From a virus, in the IMG/VR virus record IMGVR_UViG_3300025892_000118, positions 1 to 27,857 of that record: a stretch of 27,857 nt of DNA; one strand, 5' to 3'. Below, piece by piece: positions 22,950-27,857 of this stretch (position 1 is the stretch's first letter; each line of letters starts with the position of its first letter). Under the pieces are notes generated by a model. It saw only the letters and a program-made list of their open reading frames with translations, made no database searches and had not been told where the DNA came from. The translations under genes and the position numbers were made by a program.

Positions 22950-23687
22950 TTAGGCTGCCTGTGCTGGAATAATGTATTTGTAATTTGCTATACCACTATC
23001 AAGTTCGATCTGGATAGCACCATCGTTACTAAGGCTCATCTTAGTACTGTTTACATCAGCAATTTTAAGAATTGCTAAGATAGGAGCAACTGGCCAAGTC
23101 CAACCTCTATCAAGTGTTCCTTCTACATCAGTAGCAAAGATAAACTCGCCTGCGTGTGAGCTTGCGTCACCAAAAATAAATTTAAGGTTATTCTGATCTG
23201 TTTTAGCAAGGAATGTTGGATGCTCTGGATTAGCACCTGCTTGGAAGTTCATACGCTGAACACCAGCAAGTGTAGGAACAATACTCACATGCCAATTAGC
23301 ACCACGGAATTTAACAGTTTTCATCTTTTCGTTAATAATTTCCATGTTCATAAAACGGTAGTCGTTTTTAAAGTCACCGTCTTTGTTCTCAAAATGAATA
23401 CCAACTGGAATAGTTTCTCCGTTTCGGCTTGCTGTTGTAATATTGATCTTAGCGTCTTCTTTATATTCACTACCGTCTAACAGATACTTTAGTTTCTGTA
23501 GTTGCGGCATACCAAATACACCAATCATATCTGGATAAGGATTATTAGTTGTTGCTTCCATAATCACAGAGCGGTCATCTGCCATCGAAAAAATAGCAGT
23601 TTCTTTTTCATCGCCTGTAACCTTAACTGTGGTCAGGAAGCCTAGGTTCTGTGTATGGCTTACAATGTCTTGTAAAATGTCTTTCAT
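22950..23687 (-). CDS. 45: T4-type sliding clamp (gp45)
   Basis: The clamp tethers the polymerase to DNA and, in T4, activates late transcription. The protein has the repeated PCNA-like layout: MIGVFGMPQLQKLKYLLDG in the first half, and WPVAPILAILKIADVNSTKM followed by AIQIELDSGIANYKYIIPA at the end, which matches the family's C-terminal strand. At 245 residues it is close to T4 gp45 (228). A strong ribosome-binding site (GGAGAAAC) precedes the ATG. It has its own consensus promoter just downstream of gene 43 and shares a unit with dpdA. The assignment is by pattern, not by alignment. Confidence 0.75.
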   Translation of the reverse strand: MKDILQDIVSHTQNLGFLTTVKVTGDEKETAIFSMADDRSVIMEATTNNPYPDMIGVFGMPQLQKLKYLLDGSEYKEDAKINITTASRNGETIPVGIHFENKDGDFKNDYRFMNMEIINEKMKTVKFRGANWHVSIVPTLAGVQRMNFQAGANPEHPTFLAKTDQNNLKFIFGDASSHAGEFIFATDVEGTLDRGWTWPVAPILAILKIADVNSTKMSLSNDGAIQIELDSGIANYKYIIPAQAA

Positions 23688-23714
23688 AAGGGTTTCTCCA
23701 TTGTTCTATTATAC

Positions 23715-23743
23715 ATTATATTACGTTTATTTAGGTTTGTCAA
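23715..23743 (-). promoter_or_regulatory. Perfect sigma70-type promoter upstream of gene 45
   Basis: On the minus strand TTGACA (23743-23738) and TATAAT (23720-23715) are perfect consensus with a 17-bp spacer. The start is expected near 23708, giving a leader of about 20 bases that includes the gene 45 ribosome-binding site. It lies in the 63-bp gap between genes 43 and 45, so the clamp and dpdA can be made independently of gene 43. Confidence 0.88.
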
Positions 23744-23750
23744 GTGTTTT

Positions 23751-26420
23751 TTATTCAAAATCAAACAAACTGTTAAAGGTGTTGTCTTGTCTTGTAGATT
23801 TAATATCCCAATCCAAAACACCAATTAAATTACCCAGCTTCTCATCAATAACAGTAGTTTCCATAGTTGCGTCATCAAACGGAAGCTCTTTAAACCATTC
23901 AGGTAGTCGTAGTTCGTCCACAGGATACGCAACACTAGTGAATCCCATTGGATTGTCTTTTACCTTACAAACAATAACTTTCGCACCGTCTGTAATAGTT
24001 TGACTGTACTTGTCATCATTCATGCGTTTAAGCGTATTCCAATTGATACTTGCTCTTACATGACCTGGCATATTTGCCTTTCCAAGTTTCTTTTCTTTGG
24101 CTTGATATTCTGTGATCTTATTAGCACGTTTTGGAGAGCCTTTCTCCCAACCTGATCGTCCGTGAAAATCTGTTCTAAATTCTGAAATGTATGCTAGTAC
24201 ATCTTCTTTAGGTTTTCCATCCAGCACTTTTTCTAACACTTCTTTTAAGAAATCTTGGATAACAACTGGAGTATCAGAACGTTTAAGATCTAGTCCCATT
24301 GCTTTAATTTTACCTGGCTTGCCTTCTGTATCAACACGAAAGCCTTCCATGTCATAGTATAACACAGCATATCGTTTCTTTGTAATAAACAATCCACTTG
24401 AAGCAACTACTTCTCTACCAGCCTTAATAACATCGCCTCTTGTTTTTGGACAGTGGAAACTATCTAGCATCATTTTAGGAAAACTAGCCGAAGCGTCATC
24501 AGCAATCTGATCATACAGTTGTACAACAGAATCTTTAGTCCAAGGTATACTACCGTTATCAATATCTTCTTTTAGTATATTGTAAGCACTAAAGTAAGAT
24601 GAATCAGTATCACCGTAAATAATTGACTTTCCTCTGTAGTCATAATCGCCTGTAATAATTTCATTAATCTTTGCGGACATATGTTTAACAATAGTACGTC
24701 CTGTAAGTGTAGTTGACTGTCCAATACGGTTATCAAAGAATCTACAACCTGGATTAAGAATAGCACCATACAAACTGTTGAGCAAAATCTTCTTAACCAA
24801 CTGTCGCTTGTCCCAGTATTCAATTTGAATATCGTTCTCAGCATCTTTTGCTTCTTTAAGTTTAGCTTGCATCTCTTTACGTTCAGCATACCAACGCTTT
24901 AACAGTCCAGGAATAATACCTTCTTTCTCGTATGTAAAGATTGTACCGTTAGCACTTAACATCCATGGTTGATTACTTTCAAAGATCAAGTCATGTATTT
25001 GTGCGCCAGTGAGTGTATCTTCGTTACCATCTTCCCAATCGATAATGATTTCTTTTGATACGTTCTTTTCCATGACTAGTTCATACTCTAAACTTCCGAA
25101 CTGTCCTTCCCATGCCGCGGCAAAGGACTTTTTGTTACGTACCATTTGTTCATCGATATAGTTTTTTGTATAATCCTGTCGAAGCTGACCTACAATAGTT
25201 TCTGGACCCATATTCAAAGCACGAATAGCACTTGGGTATAGTGAATTGATATCAACAGAGCCAATCCACGAATGAATGCCTTTTTTAGGATAAGCAACAT
25301 ACGCACCTGCCGCAGGCTCACTGCCAGGTTCTCGTCTAATCCTATTAGGAACAATAAAGCCACGTTTGTGTGCTTCGTTGATAATACCTTGTTCTGTAAC
25401 AGCAACAGCACCCATTGTTGTTTGTAGAAGCACGGTGTTTTCATGAGCAACTACATTAGCAAGGTCTATAAACTTTAGTTTCTTGTCTAGTTTATCAAGC
25501 AATGCTGTGTCTTGTCTATTGTATTCAATGAATGTTCTAAAGTCATTGTTGTAAAGTTGATCTAGTGTACCTTCATACACAGTTTTGTTTTCACCAATTT
25601 CTTGTTCACCAATAGCATCAAGTCTATATGTATGTCGTTCTTCATATGTGTACTTACGATACAGTTCCAAACTATCTAAGTGTACACGACCTATAAGATC
25701 ATATGTGACACTTTTACGTCCAAACTTTTCATACTCACGTTTCTTAGGAAGTTGATCCCAAAGGCAAAAGCGTCTTGTATCATCTTTAGATAATGTTTTA
25801 ATTACACGGTTAACTGTGTAGGGAATATCAAAGCCTTCACTGTTCCAACCTGTAAGTATGTCTGCGTCTTGAATTAAGTCTAAAAAAGCATCAAGTAATT
25901 CTGCTTCTGAATCAAACAAGTACGTATCTGGAATTCCTTTGATAGCTTCTTTTGCTTCTTCCATGTTCATAGTCTTAGGAGGAATAGCAAAACATATTAG
26001 TGTATCCAGCCATTGTAAGTGAACAGCGATAGAAGTAATTGGCATGAACGCATCTTCTGGAGAAGCATATCCACGCTCTGGATCGAAGTCAACTTCGATA
26101 TCAAAAAATGCTACATTAAGTTTGGGCGGATCTTGATTAAGATAATTATCTTCTAGACATCTAAAAATAGGATTGACATCGCTTTCGAATAATTTCTTGT
26201 TGCTATAGATCTTTTGTTCTTTGTGAAAGTCTTTAACGTTTTTACAAGTAACACGTTGTAATTGATCACCGTATATACTTTGATACTTTCCTCTAGGGTC
26301 AGCATAATAAAAAACATATCTTGCGGGGTATTCTTTAAATTGGCGTTTGCCGTTTGTGTCTCGTTCTACAATATTAATAATATCGGCATCACGATTATAG
26401 AACGCATCTACATAACTCAT
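23751..26420 (-). CDS. 43: Family B DNA polymerase (T4 gp43-like)
   Basis: This is the replicative polymerase with a 3'-5' exonuclease. Exo motifs are D107-I-E109 (FFDIEVD), NSEGFDIPY and YNRQDTALL; polymerase motifs are DINSLYPSAI (A), KILLNSLYGA (B) and YGDTDSSYF (C). At 889 residues it is close to T4 gp43 (898). The last ten residues, NTFNSLFDFE, resemble the clamp-binding C-terminal tail of T4/RB69 polymerases. Translation starts at 26420 with AGGAGA six bases upstream, and a small hairpin sits directly against that site. All catalytic motifs are intact. Confidence 0.97.
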   Translation of the reverse strand: MSYVDAFYNRDADIINIVERDTNGKRQFKEYPARYVFYYADPRGKYQSIYGDQLQRVTCKNVKDFHKEQKIYSNKKLFESDVNPIFRCLEDNYLNQDPPKLNVAFFDIEVDFDPERGYASPEDAFMPITSIAVHLQWLDTLICFAIPPKTMNMEEAKEAIKGIPDTYLFDSEAELLDAFLDLIQDADILTGWNSEGFDIPYTVNRVIKTLSKDDTRRFCLWDQLPKKREYEKFGRKSVTYDLIGRVHLDSLELYRKYTYEERHTYRLDAIGEQEIGENKTVYEGTLDQLYNNDFRTFIEYNRQDTALLDKLDKKLKFIDLANVVAHENTVLLQTTMGAVAVTEQGIINEAHKRGFIVPNRIRREPGSEPAAGAYVAYPKKGIHSWIGSVDINSLYPSAIRALNMGPETIVGQLRQDYTKNYIDEQMVRNKKSFAAAWEGQFGSLEYELVMEKNVSKEIIIDWEDGNEDTLTGAQIHDLIFESNQPWMLSANGTIFTYEKEGIIPGLLKRWYAERKEMQAKLKEAKDAENDIQIEYWDKRQLVKKILLNSLYGAILNPGCRFFDNRIGQSTTLTGRTIVKHMSAKINEIITGDYDYRGKSIIYGDTDSSYFSAYNILKEDIDNGSIPWTKDSVVQLYDQIADDASASFPKMMLDSFHCPKTRGDVIKAGREVVASSGLFITKKRYAVLYYDMEGFRVDTEGKPGKIKAMGLDLKRSDTPVVIQDFLKEVLEKVLDGKPKEDVLAYISEFRTDFHGRSGWEKGSPKRANKITEYQAKEKKLGKANMPGHVRASINWNTLKRMNDDKYSQTITDGAKVIVCKVKDNPMGFTSVAYPVDELRLPEWFKELPFDDATMETTVIDEKLGNLIGVLDWDIKSTRQDNTFNSLFDFE

Positions 26421-26433
26421 ATATTTTCTCCTA

Positions 26434-26451
26434 TGTCACTTTAGGCTGACA
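26434..26451 (-). promoter_or_regulatory. Candidate gp43 translational-operator hairpin
   Basis: On the mRNA-sense (minus) strand, TGTCA-GCCTAAAG-TGACA forms a 5-bp stem with an 8-nucleotide loop. One base separates it from AGGAGA (26432-26427), and the gene 43 ATG follows six bases later. T4 gp43 represses its own translation by binding a hairpin of the same size (5-bp stem, 8-nt loop) beside its ribosome-binding site. The loop differs from the T4 loop AAUAACUC. The rest of the 82-bp leader (26421-26502) holds another weak inverted repeat (26461-26481) and no convincing promoter. Confidence 0.6.
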
Positions 26452-26502
26452 AATACCTAGCAATCAATTATTGGCTGATTGTGCCTTTCTCAAAACTATT
26501 TA

Positions 26503-26787
26503 TTACCACCAGTTAGCGGCAACGCCGAATCCGAATATATTTACAATAGCAAAGTAAATAGTAATCAACATAACCCATGCTGAGCCTCTGCGATAACTTG
26601 CGTATGCTTGTGTAAGACTTCCTACAAAAAATCCTGGATACACTATTAGCATATTAGGGTTCTTTGCGTTAACTGCTAAGGTCAAACTAGCACCAACTGT
26701 AAATATAAAACTAACAAGCTCAAAGTAGAACGCTGTTTTATCAGAGTTGTAACTGTTTGCCCAAAAGTTAATTATGGTTTGTTTCAT
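26503..26787 (-). CDS. Small membrane protein, conserved in T4-like phages (94 aa)
   Basis: Three hydrophobic segments are visible: YFELVSFIFTVGASLTLAVN, then MLIVYPGFFVGSLTQAY, then WVMLITIYFAIVNIFGFGVA, which indicates an inner-membrane protein. It is well conserved in marine T4-like phages, always as hypothetical. It overlaps the upstream gene by four bases and is followed by gene 43, so it would be cotranscribed with the polymerase. No signal peptide is obvious. Confidence 0.75.
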   Translation of the reverse strand: MKQTIINFWANSYNSDKTAFYFELVSFIFTVGASLTLAVNAKNPNMLIVYPGFFVGSLTQAYASYRRGSAWVMLITIYFAIVNIFGFGVAANWW

Positions 26788-27068
26788 GAAGTGGTATCGT
26801 CTTCTTTAGTTGGCAAGTTATTAGTAATGCCAAGGATACTTTCAATCTCTTCCCATTCTTCTTCGTGTTTAGCCCATTCATCTTTAAAAGCAATTTTTAT
26901 TGCTTTATTGATTGTGCTTGGTTTTACTTCTAATTCTTCTGCTACTGCTTTAACAGTATCTTTTAAACCTGCGTTAAGGTCTTCTACTTCTTGTAGTACA
27001 GTTGCGCCTTCTTTGATAAGTCTGTCTAATTTTGCTTTTTCTTCCGGACCGTAGTGTGATCTTGACAT
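26784..27068 (-). CDS. DsbA-like small protein (94 aa), tentative
   Basis: The core (VEDLNAGLKDTVKAVAEELE, then VKPSTINKAIKIAFKDEWAK and an acidic helix) resembles T4 DsbA, a double-stranded DNA-binding protein linked to late transcription: both have KDxxxxxxxELxV, a following helix ending in xHKDxxx/xFKDExx, and a Glu-rich last helix. The match is by eye. AGGAGA lies six bases before the ATG. It is first in the unit that ends with gene 43, behind its own promoter. A related small helical DNA-binding protein is the alternative. Confidence 0.5.
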   Translation of the reverse strand: MSRSHYGPEEKAKLDRLIKEGATVLQEVEDLNAGLKDTVKAVAEELEVKPSTINKAIKIAFKDEWAKHEEEWEEIESILGITNNLPTKEDDTTS

Positions 27069-27092
27069 ATTAATCTCCTAGTTAATTTATAT

Positions 27093-27121
27093 ATTATACA
27101 GTCATAAAAAAAGGCAGTCAA
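27093..27121 (-). promoter_or_regulatory. Sigma70-type promoter overlapping a terminator
   Basis: On the minus strand TTGACT (27121-27116) has one mismatch and TATAAT (27098-27093) none, with a 17-bp spacer. The -35 box lies on the loop/3'-arm junction of the terminator at 27106-27137, and the spacer contains its T-tract. The start is expected near 27086, with a short leader before the gene at 27068. Confidence 0.75.
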
Positions 27122-27137
27122 GTATTTTAACTGCCTT
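27106..27137 (-). terminator. Rho-independent terminator, leftward
   Basis: On the minus strand AAGGCAG (27137-27131) pairs with CTGCCTT (27117-27111) around a 13-nt loop, and the arm continues into a run of seven T. It lies 24 bp after the stop of the partial lysine-rich gene on the same strand, so it ends that transcript. Confidence 0.8.
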
Positions 27138-27160
27138 AATTTACCAATATGTGTTTTAAA

Positions 27161-27857
27161 TTATTCTGAAATAACTGTTCTAGTAACGTCCCAAACACCG
27201 CCTTTTGATTCGTATACTTTAGCGGCGTATGCTTCTTGCTTAACTCCACCTTCAGTTACTTTGGAAGCGGCAACACGTTTTGCCCAATTCCAAATAGCAG
27301 TGTCAACAGCATTTACTTTCATTTCGCCGTTGCTTTCTTTTACAATCTTAATAGCATCTAAGAAGCTCATTGACTCAGCAACTGCTTTCTTAGTAGTAAC
27401 AACTGATTCAGTTTTACCTTTCTTTTTAGCAATAGCATTCCGTAAACCTGCTGGTAATTTCTTTTGTTTAGCACTTAGACCTTTTTCTGGCTTGTCATCT
27501 TTGCTGTCTGCGCCTTTTTTGCTAGTGTCTTTCTTTCCTTTAAGGAAAGCTGGCTTATCGTCTGACTTGTCATTTGGCGTACCGTTATCATCCATAGGCA
27601 TCTTCTTCTTAGCTTCTTTAACAAGTTTTGATTCAGCGGCCTTTAGGATGTCTTCAACTTCTTCATCGAATTTTTTGGACTTAACTTTAATAGATTCTGT
27701 CTGATCGTCATCAGTTTTCTTAGACTTTTTGGAATCTTTTTTAGGACTTTTACCTTTTTTCTTTGCTAATGCGTCAATAGCCGCCTGTGGCATTTTGCCT
27801 TCTTCAACAGATCTGTCCACACTACTATCTTGAATTTTCTTTGATTCTGCTAGTACT
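27161..27857 (-). CDS. Lysine-rich protein of unknown function, 5' partial
   Basis: The frame is open to the right edge, so the true start lies outside; a GTG at 27820 is only an internal codon. The visible ~230 residues begin with a long charged, disordered stretch rich in Lys, Asp and Ser (KKKGKSPKKDSKKSKK; KGKKDTSKKGADSKDDK), followed by a C-terminal folded part: MSFLDAIKIVKESNG, IWNWAKRVAAS, KQEAYAAKVYESKGGVWDV. Such acidic/basic low-complexity proteins occur as scaffolds, internal head proteins or DNA-binding proteins, but I cannot choose. A terminator follows the stop codon. Confidence 0.6.
   Translation of the reverse strand, partial: VLAESKKIQDSSVDRSVEEGKMPQAAIDALAKKKGKSPKKDSKKSKKTDDDQTESIKVKSKKFDEEVEDILKAAESKLVKEAKKKMPMDDNGTPNDKSDDKPAFLKGKKDTSKKGADSKDDKPEKGLSAKQKKLPAGLRNAIAKKKGKTESVVTTKKAVAESMSFLDAIKIVKESNGEMKVNAVDTAIWNWAKRVAASKVTEGGVKQEAYAAKVYESKGGVWDVTRTVISE

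Noticed and set aside
26461-26481. Inverted repeat CAATCA...TGATTG upstream of gene 43, considered as a terminator
   Set aside because: The stem is six mostly A-T pairs and no T-run follows on either strand.
26497-26504. Late-like box AATAAATA at the end of the membrane-protein gene
   Set aside because: It has one mismatch, overlaps a stop codon and would make a replication gene late; not convincing without transcript data.
1-27857. tRNA genes, CRISPR arrays, insertion sequences and attachment sites
   Set aside because: All gaps are under 100 bp and no cloverleaf, regular spaced repeat, transposase or integrase was seen.

Overview
The window looks like part of the genome of a T4-like marine myovirus. 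The sequence is AT-rich and densely coded. It carries a T4-type family B DNA polymerase (gp43), a T4-type sliding clamp (gp45), a T4 RNase H/FEN-like exonuclease, ThyX, and many small proteins of the kind I recall from cyanophage and pelagiphage genomes. The host cannot be read from the sequence. A SAR11-like or other AT-rich marine bacterium, or a cyanobacterium, would fit, but no photosynthesis gene is present.

Layout. Positions 1-8319 read rightward: two virion structural proteins, one small helical protein, then a decoration-type cluster. That cluster has two tandem pairs of glycosyltransferase-like proteins, one unknown protein between the pairs, and a twitch-type radical SAM enzyme at the end. 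A T4-late-like TATAAATA box lies between the first two genes. Everything from 8276 to the right edge reads leftward, and the two blocks converge with a 44-bp coding overlap between the radical SAM gene and thyX.

The leftward block can be divided by promoter-like sites. From right to left: (a) 27093-27121, a sigma70-type promoter whose -35 box lies in a terminator, feeds a DsbA-like protein, a membrane protein and gp43, which has a candidate translational-operator hairpin; (b) 23715-23743 feeds gp45, a DpdA-family DNA transglycosylase, a DUF465-like peptide and an unknown protein; (c) 20747-20775 feeds a QueD-like protein, a small protein, a GT-B glycosyltransferase, FolE, several small proteins, a cupin-like protein, a phosphoribosyltransferase, a HIT protein and two SGNH hydrolases; (d) 14211-14239 feeds queE, the exonuclease and small proteins; (e) a weak late-like box at 11179-11186 precedes a set of conserved small proteins ending in thyX. 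All four sigma70-like sites have ACTTGAC around the -35 and a spacer of exactly 17 bp.

The most interesting reading is a replication-linked 7-deazaguanine DNA modification system. FolE, a QueD-like protein, QueE and DpdA are spread over three adjacent transcription units, and no QueC is visible here. DpdA ends in a peptide (NTFNNLFEEE) that nearly copies the C-terminal clamp-binding tail of this phage's own polymerase (NTFNSLFDFE), and dpdA lies immediately downstream of the clamp gene. QueE has its third cluster cysteine moved 38 residues away by an insertion, the QueD-like protein lacks the usual catalytic cysteine, and a GT-B glycosyltransferase sits between the queD-like gene and folE. 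These points suggest a variant, perhaps hypermodified, deazaguanine pathway that acts at the replication fork.
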